A stretch of DNA of 64,000 nucleotides, taken from NCBI GenBank assembly GCA_946407065.1, contig CAMJMQ010000006.1, positions 45,550 to 109,549 on the forward strand, written 5' to 3'. The notes below the pieces were generated by a model. It searched no databases. It worked only from the letters and a program-made list of their open reading frames with translations, and had not been told where the DNA came from. A program made the translations under genes and the position numbers. The stretch comes from an uncultured Clostridia bacterium (GTDB taxonomy: Bacteria; Bacillota; Clostridia; Oscillospirales; Acutalibacteraceae). This document shows, in pieces, positions 17,870 to 27,308 of the stretch (its first letter is position 1; every line of letters begins with the position of its first letter).

Positions 17870-20581
17870 ATGTCAGTCTCCGTTATCATTCCATATATCG
17901 AGAGCTCAGACCTGATCCTGAAAACAGCCGATTCCGTCAAGAATCAGAGAAACGTCAATACCGGTGAGATCGAACTGCTGGTCGTCGATACCTCCGCCGA
18001 GCAGAACGCCGCCGATAAGCTCCGCGCTTATCAGAACGCGCGCGTCATCCAAAAGCCCGGCGCGGGCGGTGAGGCGGCAGCCTATAACATCGCGCTCGAG
18101 AACCTGAGCGCCGATTACGCGGTCGTGGCACGACCGGGCGATGTGTTCGGCAGTCACTACTTTATGAACGCCCTTAAATCGGTAGGCGCGAACAAGCCTT
18201 GGTGCTTTGCGGCGCCGAACCGTTTTTGCATCAATCCCGTCTACACGCGCTACAAATATATCAACCGCACCAACGTCCCGCCGCTCATGCTCAACAAAGA
18301 GGCGGACATCCGCGACTACCCCAATCTCCTGCAAATGGAGATCGACGGTAATCTGATCGAGAGCGCGGTGCTCAAACAGTACCCCGCCGACCCCTCGCTG
18401 AAATATGAATACTTCCACGATGTGATGCTCCGCCTGCAACAGGATCATCCCACGTATTACGCGATGGAAGAGGCGAACTTCAACACCTTCATGCCGCTGA
18501 GCGACGACTCGGCGTACTTTGTCCCCTCCAACGATATCGACTGGTACCGCGACAGCATCGAGCATTTCCTGCTGCCGCTTGCCGACCGCTTCAAAACCGG
18601 CGACGGCACCCTCCCCACCTTCATCCAGTTCTACCTGATGTACGCGGTCTCCGCGCGCTTCCTCGCCAACATGAACAACCGCAACAAGCGCAACATGAGC
18701 GAAGAAGAGCTGGAGCTGTTCTTTAAAGCCTGCAAAAAGGTACTCGACCTGCTCGACGACACCATCATCCTCAACGCGGGCAAGTACAAAGCGCTCGGCT
18801 ACAGTGAAGAGGCTGCCGAGATGTTCTACATGCTCAAGTACGATACCGACCTCTATCAAATGCCGCAGCACCTGAGCGAAGGCAACGAGGACGTCACCCT
18901 CGACTGCAACGACGTCGTCATCGCCCGCATGCAGGGACAGAGGGTCGGTCTGCACGTACTCGACTACACCGACGGCAAGCTGCTGCTGGACGGCTCCTTC
19001 CGTCAGGTATTCAACCTCAACAACATCGCGCTGTACGCCGAATGGAACGGCGAGCGGATCGACCTTGAGGATAACGACCGCTACTCGCTGACCAAGTATT
19101 TCGGCATCAGCGCCTATAAAAAATTCACCTTCCATCTACAGCTTGCTTTTGATCATGATCGCTCCACGCAAAAGCTCTGTTTCTTTGCCAAATACAAGAA
19201 CACCCGCGTCCCGCTGCAGTTCTCCTACCTGCATCACTGGGCGAAGTTCGCGGCCTCTCCCGAGGGCGGCTACTGGCGCTTCAACAAATACATGGCGACC
19301 ATCAACAACAACCGCGAGCTGGTCATCGAGCATGCCTCCGCGGGCAAGACACTCAAGCGCGAGCTGAAATACCTGCCGCGCGTATTCATGGAGAGCAAGC
19401 GCACCTTCATCACCCGTATCGAATACTGGCTGACACGCCCGTTCTACAAGAACAAGCGCATCTGGCTGATGTATGACAAGCTCTACAAGGGCGGCGACAG
19501 CAGCGAATATCTATACCGCTACTGCAAGGACAAAAAGGACGGCATCACCCGCTACTACATCATCGATAAGAACACCTCCGACTACCGCCAGATGAAAGCG
19601 GACGGTCTGCATCCCGTCAAGACGGGCTCCCTCAAGCACAAGATGGCGTTCCTCAATGCGGACATCGCGCTGATCACCAACTCCCAGACCTTCCCCTTCA
19701 ACGGCTACAGTCTGGACAAGAGCCGCTTTATCCGTGATCTGTGCAATTTCCCGACCATGTGTCTGCAGCACGGACTGTCGGTGCAGAAATGCGCGATGGC
19801 GCAGCAGCGCATCATCGATAACACCCGCATGTACTTCATCGCCTCCAAGTATGAGGAAAAGAACCTAAACAACCACGCCTACGGCTACAAGGACACCGGT
19901 ATCATCAAGATGACCGGTATCGGCCGCTACGACGGACTGATCAACAACGATCAAAAGCAGATCCTGATCACCCCGACATGGCGCATGTACAACGCGATGC
20001 CCGTCACCACCAGTGAGGGCGAGCAGCGCTCCTATAACCCCGACTTCAAGAACACGGTCTACTACCGCATCTATAACGACCTGATCAATAACCAAAAGCT
20101 CATCGAAACCGCCAAGCGCACCGGCTACAAGATCAAGTATCTGCTGCACCCGATCCTGTCGGCACAGGTGGACGACTACACGCCCGACCCGTATGTGGAG
20201 GTCATCTCCTCGGTCGGCGACATGAGCTACGAGAAGATCCTCACCGAATCCAGCCTGATGGTCACCGACTACTCCGGCGTACAGTTCGACTTTGCGTACA
20301 TGAAAAAGCCGCTGGTCTACTTCCACCCCGACGAGCTACCCGCGCACTATGACGACGGCGGATTCTTCTACGACACGATGGGCTTCGGCGAGATCTGTAC
20401 CACCTCCGACATGCTGGTTGACACCCTGTGCGAATACATGGAAAACGGCTGCAAGATGAAACCCGAGTACATCGCGCGCGTCGACGACTTCTATCACTAC
20501 GACGACCACAACAACTGCGAACGCATCTACAGCGAGATCATGCAGTTCCAGCAGCAGGTGGATAAGGACAAGTTAAGGTGA
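17870..20581 (+). CDS. GT2 glycosyltransferase fused to CDP-glycerol glycerophosphotransferase (TagF-like)
   Basis: A 903-residue two-domain enzyme. The N-terminus (about 1-230) begins VSVIIPYIESSDLILKTADSV and has the GT-A layout of family 2 glycosyltransferases. The C-terminal ~400 residues match the CDP-glycerol:polyglycerophosphate transferase family: RYYIIDKNTSDY, TNSQTFPFNG, LQHGLSVQ and SSLMVTDYSGVQFDFAYMKKPLVYF are characteristic blocks. It should polymerise glycerol- or ribitol-phosphate units of a teichoic-acid-like surface polymer at the inner face of the membrane. AAAGGGG precedes the ATG. The TGA stop is supplied by the first heptad of element E5. No other wall-polymer genes are next to it. 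Confidence 0.85.
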   Translation: MSVSVIIPYIESSDLILKTADSVKNQRNVNTGEIELLVVDTSAEQNAADKLRAYQNARVIQKPGAGGEAAAYNIALENLSADYAVVARPGDVFGSHYFMNALKSVGANKPWCFAAPNRFCINPVYTRYKYINRTNVPPLMLNKEADIRDYPNLLQMEIDGNLIESAVLKQYPADPSLKYEYFHDVMLRLQQDHPTYYAMEEANFNTFMPLSDDSAYFVPSNDIDWYRDSIEHFLLPLADRFKTGDGTLPTFIQFYLMYAVSARFLANMNNRNKRNMSEEELELFFKACKKVLDLLDDTIILNAGKYKALGYSEEAAEMFYMLKYDTDLYQMPQHLSEGNEDVTLDCNDVVIARMQGQRVGLHVLDYTDGKLLLDGSFRQVFNLNNIALYAEWNGERIDLEDNDRYSLTKYFGISAYKKFTFHLQLAFDHDRSTQKLCFFAKYKNTRVPLQFSYLHHWAKFAASPEGGYWRFNKYMATINNNRELVIEHASAGKTLKRELKYLPRVFMESKRTFITRIEYWLTRPFYKNKRIWLMYDKLYKGGDSSEYLYRYCKDKKDGITRYYIIDKNTSDYRQMKADGLHPVKTGSLKHKMAFLNADIALITNSQTFPFNGYSLDKSRFIRDLCNFPTMCLQHGLSVQKCAMAQQRIIDNTRMYFIASKYEEKNLNNHAYGYKDTGIIKMTGIGRYDGLINNDQKQILITPTWRMYNAMPVTTSEGEQRSYNPDFKNTVYYRIYNDLINNQKLIETAKRTGYKIKYLLHPILSAQVDDYTPDPYVEVISSVGDMSYEKILTESSLMVTDYSGVQFDFAYMKKPLVYFHPDELPAHYDDGGFFYDTMGFGEICTTSDMLVDTLCEYMENGCKMKPEYIARVDDFYHYDDHNNCERIYSEIMQFQQQVDKDKLR

Positions 20582-20836
20582 ACGGTTAATGGTTAATGGT
20601 TAACGGTGAAGGGTGGGCTTCGCCCACACCCATTTGTATAAACACGATTGCAATGTAGTAGGTTAACTTACATCGCCTCACCATGAAACAACCAAATAAA
20701 AACAGTAACGCTCGTGACTTTTCATAGAGTCACGAGCGTAGTTTTTATCGCTTTATTATATCAATCCAAAACGCGTCAGCGTTTCCCAAAACCGTTAACC
20801 ATTAACCGTTAACCGTTAACTGTTAATCGTTAACCG
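20576..20836. repeat. Heptad-arm inverted element E5 (GGTTAAC flavour)
   Basis: Left arm 20576-20612 and right arm 20789-20836 are both built from GGTTAAC/GGTTAAT heptads, inverted. The interior carries GTGGGCTTCGCCCAC, AAAACGCGTCAGCGTTTCCC and a terminator. It spans the space between two convergent stop codons. Confidence 0.8.
20708..20746 (+). terminator. Terminator after the TagF-like gene
   Basis: 12-bp stem ACGCTCGTGACT / AGTCACGAGCGT followed by GTTTTT; it lies inside repeat element E5. Confidence 0.8.
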
Positions 20837-20842
20837 TACCTA

Positions 20843-22000
20843 TCATTTCGCCTTTTTTGCGGCTTTCAATTTTTTTCGCTCCGCTTTCAGCTGATCATAA
20901 TTCTTCGGCTTTCTCTGCATATAATCCATGAAGAAGTCACAGAACTTTCTGGTCAGGGCACACAGTACCAGCGAGGCGATAAAGCTGCCGAAATACAGCA
21001 TGATCTGCGCCTCGGGATGTTCGGCGGGGATCTTGTAGATGCGCTCCAGATAATGATTGAGGTTCAGGTAGATCATGTAGTATTCCATCGAATACATGCC
21101 GACGAACTCAAAGAAGTTGCGCAGGACATTGCCCCTGCCTGAGTGGCGGATCGAGGTACAGATCCAGCTGAGCAGCACCACCAGCGCCATCGCCGCGACC
21201 GAACCGCAGTAGCGATAGAAGAAGATATACATCGTCTCCTGCTCCTTGGTGTAGCCGGGCACGAGTGCCTTGATGATCGGGGTGTAGTTGATCACCAGCG
21301 TCATGAACACCACGAATACGGCGAAGAACGCCCACAGCCAGTTGATGTTGATCTCCTTTTTCTCCTTGACGAACCTGCCCGCCCAGATGCCGATGACGAA
21401 CGAGGGTACACGGCACAGCGCGATCTCCCACATCGAATAGAAGCCGGGCGCAATCGCTCTGCACAAAAAGGTGAGCGCGACCACCACGGCGACCGTACCG
21501 AGCATGCCCCACAGGCGGAATTTATCGATGATCTTGTAGAAGATCGGGAACACGATATACAGCGCTAAAATCAGCGAGATGAACCAGAACACGCGCTCAC
21601 CCTTGATGAAGAAATAGGTGAACGTGATACGGCTGACATACGCCAGCAGTCCGCTCTCTCTGCCGTGGACATAGCGCAGTGAGAAATAGACCACCGCGAT
21701 CAAAAACGCCGAGGGCAGCACACGCATCAGTCGCTTCTTCCAGAAGCTGCCCACACGGCTGTCCTTTGAGAACGAGAAGAACAATCCCACGCCCGACAGG
21801 AACAGGAACATATCGACGCCGATATTGCCCGAGCCGCGGAAATTTTTGAAAACATCGATCAGGAATTGGTTACCGGTATACCGCTCCAATGTCAGATAAT
21901 TGGAATGGAACAGACCGATCCACAGCGTCGCCAAGCCGAAGATGACGTTGCGTGCTTCACTGATCGTGAACAGATTGAATGTTCTGCGCGATTTTATCAT
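20843..22000 (-). CDS. Acyltransferase 3 family membrane protein
   Basis: A ~385-residue multi-pass protein of the acyltransferase 3 (OafA/YrhL-like) family that O-acylates surface glycans. NIGVDMFLFLSGVGLFFSF (about residues 60-78) is the hallmark segment, FHSNYLTLERY precedes it (the His may be the catalytic one) and about ten hydrophobic helices follow, with a Lys-rich C-tail. The frame runs to 22216, but GGAGG lies 6 nt upstream of the ATG at 22000 (3 nt from a second ATG at 22003), which sets the start. It is convergent with the TagF-like gene, so a role in decorating the same surface polymer is possible but unproven. Confidence 0.85.
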   Translation of the reverse strand: MIKSRRTFNLFTISEARNVIFGLATLWIGLFHSNYLTLERYTGNQFLIDVFKNFRGSGNIGVDMFLFLSGVGLFFSFSKDSRVGSFWKKRLMRVLPSAFLIAVVYFSLRYVHGRESGLLAYVSRITFTYFFIKGERVFWFISLILALYIVFPIFYKIIDKFRLWGMLGTVAVVVALTFLCRAIAPGFYSMWEIALCRVPSFVIGIWAGRFVKEKKEININWLWAFFAVFVVFMTLVINYTPIIKALVPGYTKEQETMYIFFYRYCGSVAAMALVVLLSWICTSIRHSGRGNVLRNFFEFVGMYSMEYYMIYLNLNHYLERIYKIPAEHPEAQIMLYFGSFIASLVLCALTRKFCDFFMDYMQRKPKNYDQLKAERKKLKAAKKAK

Positions 22001-22243
22001 CATAAACCTCCTCAAAGCCATGATGCCGCTCAAGCGGACACACCACAGGCATTTTACATACCGATTATACCAATAATGCCCACTGTTGTCAATTTTGTTG
22101 CGACATTGTAATTCCTGAGCCGATGATGATAATAATGCGAATAATTCCCTAAAAGAGTGGAAAAGCTCCCTGCGGTATGCTACAATAATGACAAGCAAAA
22201 AAGCAGGCTCGACCAACCATCACTCAAACCTACGGAGGCGCTT

Positions 22244-23587
22244 ATGAAATGTACAAACTGCGGTCACGAGATGCCCGATAACGCCAAGTTCTGTGAGATG
22301 TGCGGCACCCCCTTTGATAATGAGCACACACAGCCGGCGGATGACGACGTCCGCGACGATCACAACAACTACCCTGCCCGCGAAACCACACCCCCTCAAA
22401 ACAACTTTGGGCGCAACGGCTATCCCGACCGTGCCTATGACGACCGCTATACCGATGATCGCCGATATTACAACAGCGTCCCCGTGTACAACAACCCGGG
22501 GTTCAACGACCCGCGGGTCAACGATCCCAACCTTTCTCCGCGCGATCAAAAGCCGCGCATGAGCGGACAGAAAAAGGCGCTGATCATCTCGGGTATCGCG
22601 CTGGTGCTGGTGATCGCGATCCTCACGGGCGTGATCCTCTATGTCAGCCGCACCAAGGTCAGCGCGAAGGAGCTGGACGAGGCAAAAGAAAACTTCCTGC
22701 CGCCCGCACAGGCTTATGAGATCGATACCACGCTCGACGATCCTTCCGATGATAACATCAAATTCAAATATGACAGCCGCGCGCGGATCTCCTCCTGCAC
22801 CTATACGCTGAACGAGAAGACGTATGACCAGCGCTACGGCTATAACGACAAGACCCGCATCATCAAGATCGACACCAAATACCGCAACCACGCGATCTTC
22901 ACCATAGAGATCGATTATGACCGCGTCAGTGAGGCGAACAAATTCGTTGCGGTCGACGGCTACTATATCCGTCTCGACGACACCTCTCTGGGGAAAAGCT
23001 CCCCATCCTCCGCCGTAGCGGTCGAGACTGCCGCGCCCGAGCCTCCCGCGCCTAAAATAGTTCCCACCGAACCGCCGAAGCCTACGCAAAAGCCCGCGCC
23101 GACAGCCAAACCGACCGAAAAGCCGCTCGAGGGCTACAAAAAGCTGTATCTCAGCTTCCTCAACACCACGAACATCTCCTACGACTACGGCGCGCTGATC
23201 TATCTCAACGACGATGAAACGCCCGAGCTGATCCTGTACGCCGAGGGAGCCGAGGTGCCGCACTATGTTTGCTACATCAAAAGCGGCAGTGTCAAAACCT
23301 TTACGACCGCCGACAGCCACAGTCTGGATTACACGGATCACGGCGGCTACTTTTCCTCCGGCAAGTTTGACCAGACCGGTATGATTTACTACTTCAACGG
23401 CAGCAGTGTCGAGACAAAACACAGCTATTCCTTCTTCAACGCGGGCAATCAGTACTTTATCGACGACAAGCAGCTCACGAAAGACGAGTATTTCGATATC
23501 ATCGACGGCTACGGGTTAAAGACCGACGCCGAGGACGACGCCCGGGACAGATCCGATCTGCCCGATTATATCCGCGATTTTGATTAG
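22244..23587 (+). CDS. Zinc-ribbon membrane protein with C-terminal extracellular domain
   Basis: A 447-residue protein of unknown role. The N-terminus MKCTNCGHEMPDNAKFCEMC is a CxxC-CxxC zinc ribbon. An Asn/Asp/Arg-rich disordered linker (about 30-105) leads to one transmembrane helix (ALIISGIALVLVIAILTGVI, about 111-130). The outer part has a strand-rich domain (about 145-245), a Pro/Thr/Lys linker, and a final ~150-residue domain starting GYKKLYLSFLNTTN. The start is at 22244, where GGAGG is upstream; the longer frame from 22157 lacks support. It forms a tandem pair with the next gene, which shares the ribbon, helix and middle domain. Confidence 0.8.
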   Translation: MKCTNCGHEMPDNAKFCEMCGTPFDNEHTQPADDDVRDDHNNYPARETTPPQNNFGRNGYPDRAYDDRYTDDRRYYNSVPVYNNPGFNDPRVNDPNLSPRDQKPRMSGQKKALIISGIALVLVIAILTGVILYVSRTKVSAKELDEAKENFLPPAQAYEIDTTLDDPSDDNIKFKYDSRARISSCTYTLNEKTYDQRYGYNDKTRIIKIDTKYRNHAIFTIEIDYDRVSEANKFVAVDGYYIRLDDTSLGKSSPSSAVAVETAAPEPPAPKIVPTEPPKPTQKPAPTAKPTEKPLEGYKKLYLSFLNTTNISYDYGALIYLNDDETPELILYAEGAEVPHYVCYIKSGSVKTFTTADSHSLDYTDHGGYFSSGKFDQTGMIYYFNGSSVETKHSYSFFNAGNQYFIDDKQLTKDEYFDIIDGYGLKTDAEDDARDRSDLPDYIRDFD

Positions 23588-23648
23588 GGCGTCATCTTTC
23601 TCGATTCCCATCCCCGTTTACAGACGATCCACCCCTTGAGGTAACCAT

Positions 23649-24818
23649 ATGAAATGTAAAAACTGCGGACGCGAGATGTCCGATGACGCGCGATTCTGTG
23701 AGATATGCGGCAAGCCCGTCGGCACAGCACCGACCCCTGCCGCGGACAAAACGACCGGGGTCAATCCCCATTATGATCTGAGCGTTTTTTCCGACGACAG
23801 CACGCCTGTCGCGGCACAGCGACACACCCCCGATCCTGACGCGGATGGCGCCGCCAAAACGGAACTCCTCCCTCAAAATGATACCGACCCCGCTGTTCCG
23901 CAGCACCCCTCGCGCCGTTCGGATACACACCGATCCCCCGTCGAAGATGACGCGGCTAAGACCGCGCTGCTCCCCGAGCAAAACGAGCCGACGCCGGAGC
24001 GAAACCGCTTTGAAGAGAATCTCGCCATGCACCGCCGCTATCGGGAGGAACGAAGACGCGCCGCCGCCAACAAGGCAGCACACCCCGCCGAAGCGGATCA
24101 GGGCTTTGCGGATGCGCCTGTCGGACAGCCCCGCACCCCCGACCGTTATCAAGGTGATCCCCCGCGCTACGACGAGCGTGCCCGCTATGGCTATGACAGT
24201 CCGGATCGTCGTGACGATCTCCTCCCCGACAGAGGCGCCTTTGATACGGACGCTCACAGGGGGCAACATGCCGACGATAAGCCGCGCGGGAACCATCAGA
24301 AAAAGGCGCTGATCCTCTCCGGCATCGCGCTGGTACTGGTGATCGCGATCCTCGCGGGCGTGATCTTCTTCACCCGCAACACCGTCAGCACCTCTGAATT
24401 AAGAGACGCCGGGAACAAGTACCTGCCGCCCCTACAGGCGGTCACGATCGACATCTCGCAAAAGGATCCCTCCAACAACGATATAGCGTTTAAATACGAC
24501 GACCGCGCGCGGATCGTATCCTGTACCTACAAGGCGAACAAAAAGCCCTATGAACAGCAGTATACCTACCGCGATCCCGATCGCATGCTCGACATCGAGA
24601 CCACCTACAGGGGCAAGCTGATCCACATCGAGAGCATCTCCTATGACAGGCTCCGATCGGCGAACGATTTTGAGAATATCGACGGCTACCTTGTCCGCCT
24701 TGACGAAGGAAGCCTGAGCGCCGGCTTGTCCGCTACCGAAGCACCGACGATCCCACCGACCGCCGCGCCGCGAATACTCCGCCCTACAATTCCCAATCCC
24801 TCAACTCCCAACTCCTGA
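23649..24818 (+). CDS. Zinc-ribbon membrane protein, paralogue lacking the C-terminal domain
   Basis: A 389-residue sister of the preceding gene: zinc ribbon MKCKNCGREMSDDARFCEIC, a longer charged linker, the same transmembrane helix (KKALILSGIALVLVIAILAG) and the same middle domain (KYLPPLQAVTIDISQKDPSNNDI). After the Pro/Thr linker the reading frame runs into repeat DNA, and the last residues (ILRPTIPNPSTPNS) are encoded by a CGCCCTAC repeat end followed by heptad units. The terminal ~150-residue domain of the paralogue is absent, so the gene appears shortened at its 3' end. The function is unknown. Confidence 0.75.
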   Translation: MKCKNCGREMSDDARFCEICGKPVGTAPTPAADKTTGVNPHYDLSVFSDDSTPVAAQRHTPDPDADGAAKTELLPQNDTDPAVPQHPSRRSDTHRSPVEDDAAKTALLPEQNEPTPERNRFEENLAMHRRYREERRRAAANKAAHPAEADQGFADAPVGQPRTPDRYQGDPPRYDERARYGYDSPDRRDDLLPDRGAFDTDAHRGQHADDKPRGNHQKKALILSGIALVLVIAILAGVIFFTRNTVSTSELRDAGNKYLPPLQAVTIDISQKDPSNNDIAFKYDDRARIVSCTYKANKKPYEQQYTYRDPDRMLDIETTYRGKLIHIESISYDRLRSANDFENIDGYLVRLDEGSLSAGLSATEAPTIPPTAAPRILRPTIPNPSTPNS

Positions 24819-24830
24819 CTCCTCACTAAC
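24794..24830. repeat. Single repeat arm at the truncated 3' end (E9)
   Basis: The CGCCCTAC end of a GTAGGG repeat is followed directly by pyrimidine-rich heptads (CAACTCC/TGACTCC). No matching left arm is visible, so this is a partial or decayed element. Confidence 0.6.
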
Positions 24831-24843
24831 ACTAACATTGGGA

Positions 24844-24872
24844 TTGCATTTTTTCATCAAATGGTTTATACT
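24844..24872 (+). promoter_or_regulatory. metG promoter
   Basis: TTGCAT 24844-24849, 17-bp spacer, TATACT 24867-24872; about 90 bp before metG. Confidence 0.55.
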
Positions 24873-24963
24873 AAATATGTATGGATATTTTGCGGGACAA
24901 ATCGGGTTTTCACCGACGATCACCCCCTCCCGCAAAAACAAAACTATCTAGGAGTGACAACCT

Positions 24964-26940
24964 ATGTGCAAGGAATGTGACAAGAAGACATTTTACATCA
25001 CGACCCCGATCTATTACCCCTCGGGCAACCCCCATATCGGGCATACCTATACCACCGTCGCGTGCGACAGTATTGCCCGCTATAAGCGAATGCAGGGCTA
25101 TGATGTGATGTTCCTGACCGGTACCGATGAACACGGTCAGAAGATAGAGGAAAAGGCAAAGGAACAGGGCATTACCCCCAAGCAGTATGTCGACAACGTC
25201 GTCGCGATCTTCAAGAAGCTGTGGGAGTACATGAACATCGACTACGACCGCTACATCCGCACCACCGACGATTACCATGTCGAGAGCGTACAGAAGATCT
25301 TCAAGGAGCTGTACGACCGCGGCTACATCTATAAGGGCGAGTACGCGGGCAAATACTGCACCCCGTGCGAGAGCTTCTGGACGGAATCTCAGCTGGTCGA
25401 CGGCAAGTGCCCCGACTGCGGACGCGAGGTCATCGAAGCAAAGGAAGAAGCCTACTTCTTCAAGATGGCCCCCTTTGCGGAGCGCATCGAAAAGCTCCTC
25501 ACCGAGACCGACTATCTGCGTCCCAGAACCAGAGCGACGGAGCTGGTCAACAACTTCCTGCAGCCCTCTGTCGATGAAAACGGCAACAAAACCTACGGGC
25601 TCGAGGATCTGTGCGTCTCGCGTACCTCGTTTAGCTGGGGCATTCCCGTCACCTTCGACCCCAAGCATGTCGTCTACGTTTGGATCGACGCGCTTTCGAA
25701 CTACATCACCGCGCTGGGCTACGAGAACGGCGCGTATGATGACTACAAAAAATACTGGCCTGCCGACGTCCACATGGTCGCCAAGGATATCATGCGCTTC
25801 CACGCGATCATCTGGCCGGCGATGCTGATGGCGCTGGAGCAGCCGCTCCCCAAGCACCTCGCCGTGCACGGCTGGATCACCTTCAACGGTCAGAAGATGA
25901 GTAAGTCCTTAGGCAACGTTGTCGATCCGTTCATCCTCGGTGAGCGCTACGGCGTGGACGCGATCCGCTACCACATCCTGCGCGAGATGGCGCTGGGCGC
26001 TGACAGCTCGTTTTCTAACGAGATCATGATCAACCGCATCAACACCGACCTCGCCAACGGTCTGGGTAATCTCGTTTCCCGTACCGTCGCAATGATCGAC
26101 AAGTATTTCGGCGGCACCCTGCCGACCGACCGTGAGGACGGCGACTTTGACGACGACCTGAAGGCTGTCGCCACCGCTTTAAAAGCAAAGGTCGACGACT
26201 ATATCGAGAACACCCAGCTCAACAACGCGCTCGAGGAGATCTTCAAGCTCGTATCCCGCGCGAACAAATATATCGATGAGACAACCCCGTGGATCTTGGG
26301 CAAGGATGAAACGAAGAAGGCGCGCTTAGCCTCTGTCCTCTATAACCTGCTTGAGAGCATCCGTATCGCTTCTACCCTGCTGTCCGCGTTTATGCCGACC
26401 ACCATGCCCAAGGTGTTCGAGCAGATCGGCGCGACCGAATACGCGAAATATGAGGACGCGGACAAGTTCGGCGTCCTGCCGCTCGATGTGACCGTTCACC
26501 GCGGCGAGGCGATCTTCCCGCGTATCGACGTGGACAAGGAGATCGAGGAGCTCAACGCCATCATCAAGAACAATGAGCCGAAGGAGGAACCCGCCTTCGA
26601 TATGCCCGAGCATAAGCCCGAGATCGCGTTCGATGACTTTGAAAAGGTCGAGCTACGCGTCGCGAAGGTGCTCGCCTGCGAGAAGGTGAAGAAGAGCAAA
26701 AAGCTCCTCAAATTCACCCTTGACGACGGTGAGGGCGAGCGTATCATCCTCTCCGGCATCGCGGAGTATTACGATCCCGAGGAGCTGGTGGGCAAGAACA
26801 TCGCCTATGTCGCGAACCTCGCGCCCCGCAAGATGATGGGCATCGAGAGCTGCGGCATGATCCTCTCCGCCGAGAGCGGCGACGGCCTCAAGGTCGTCAC
26901 CATCGACGACTCCATCCTCCCGGGCGGAAGCCTTGTTTGA
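24964..26940 (+). CDS. metG: Methionyl-tRNA synthetase
   Basis: Charges tRNA-Met in the cytoplasm (EC 6.1.1.10). The 658 residues include the class I catalytic core with YYPSGNPHIGHTYTT (HIGH motif, about 19-33), a zinc knuckle YCTPCESF...GKCPDCGREV (about 126-160), the KMSKS loop in GQKMSKSLGN (about 307-316), an anticodon-binding helical domain and a C-terminal EMAPII/OB-fold tRNA-binding domain (from about 560: FEKVELRVAKVLACEK). A GGAG ribosome site precedes the ATG. Its TGA stop abuts a heptad arm. Confidence 0.97.
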   Translation: MCKECDKKTFYITTPIYYPSGNPHIGHTYTTVACDSIARYKRMQGYDVMFLTGTDEHGQKIEEKAKEQGITPKQYVDNVVAIFKKLWEYMNIDYDRYIRTTDDYHVESVQKIFKELYDRGYIYKGEYAGKYCTPCESFWTESQLVDGKCPDCGREVIEAKEEAYFFKMAPFAERIEKLLTETDYLRPRTRATELVNNFLQPSVDENGNKTYGLEDLCVSRTSFSWGIPVTFDPKHVVYVWIDALSNYITALGYENGAYDDYKKYWPADVHMVAKDIMRFHAIIWPAMLMALEQPLPKHLAVHGWITFNGQKMSKSLGNVVDPFILGERYGVDAIRYHILREMALGADSSFSNEIMINRINTDLANGLGNLVSRTVAMIDKYFGGTLPTDREDGDFDDDLKAVATALKAKVDDYIENTQLNNALEEIFKLVSRANKYIDETTPWILGKDETKKARLASVLYNLLESIRIASTLLSAFMPTTMPKVFEQIGATEYAKYEDADKFGVLPLDVTVHRGEAIFPRIDVDKEIEELNAIIKNNEPKEEPAFDMPEHKPEIAFDDFEKVELRVAKVLACEKVKKSKKLLKFTLDDGEGERIILSGIAEYYDPEELVGKNIAYVANLAPRKMMGIESCGMILSAESGDGLKVVTIDDSILPGGSLV

Positions 26941-27289
26941 GTTAGGAATTAGGAATTAGGAGTTAGGAGTTAGGAGTTAGGAGTTGATGGAGGGCTTGAG
27001 GAGTTGTCCAAATCTCTGATTTGGTTTACAACTCCCATGCAACAGCGCTCCATCGTCGTCGCTCGCCGTTCTCGGTAAGGTCAGCCTTAATCGGCTAACC
27101 TTTGACCTCGTGTGGCGACTCCTCCTCTCCCCGCAACTCGGGAAGTTTCGGGGGCCCCTTAGTCAGCGATTGGCTAAGCGCCACTGCCCGCCCTCACCCA
27201 TTGATAGGTTGTAAACAAATGTAACCACAAATCAAAACGCGTCAGCGTTTCCCGAAACTCCTCACTCCTCACTTCTCACTCCTCACTGA
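26940..27289. repeat. Heptad-arm inverted element E6 with a 150-bp repeat inside
   Basis: Left arm 26940-26986 (GGAGTTA/GGAATTA heptads) begins at the metG stop; right arm 27255-27289 ends next to the tatD ribosome site. Inside lie a CCAAATC/GATTTGG hairpin unit, a ~150-bp block found again inverted at 37288-37457, and AAAACGCGTCAGCGTTTCCC. No gene is seen. Confidence 0.8.
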
Positions 27290-27308
27290 TATGATCCGGA
27301 GGATCACT

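Noticed and set aside
17906..19135. 409-codon minus-strand frame opposite the TagF-like gene
   Set aside because: Shadow frame of a GC-rich gene; no ribosome site, and the plus-strand frame has clear family motifs.
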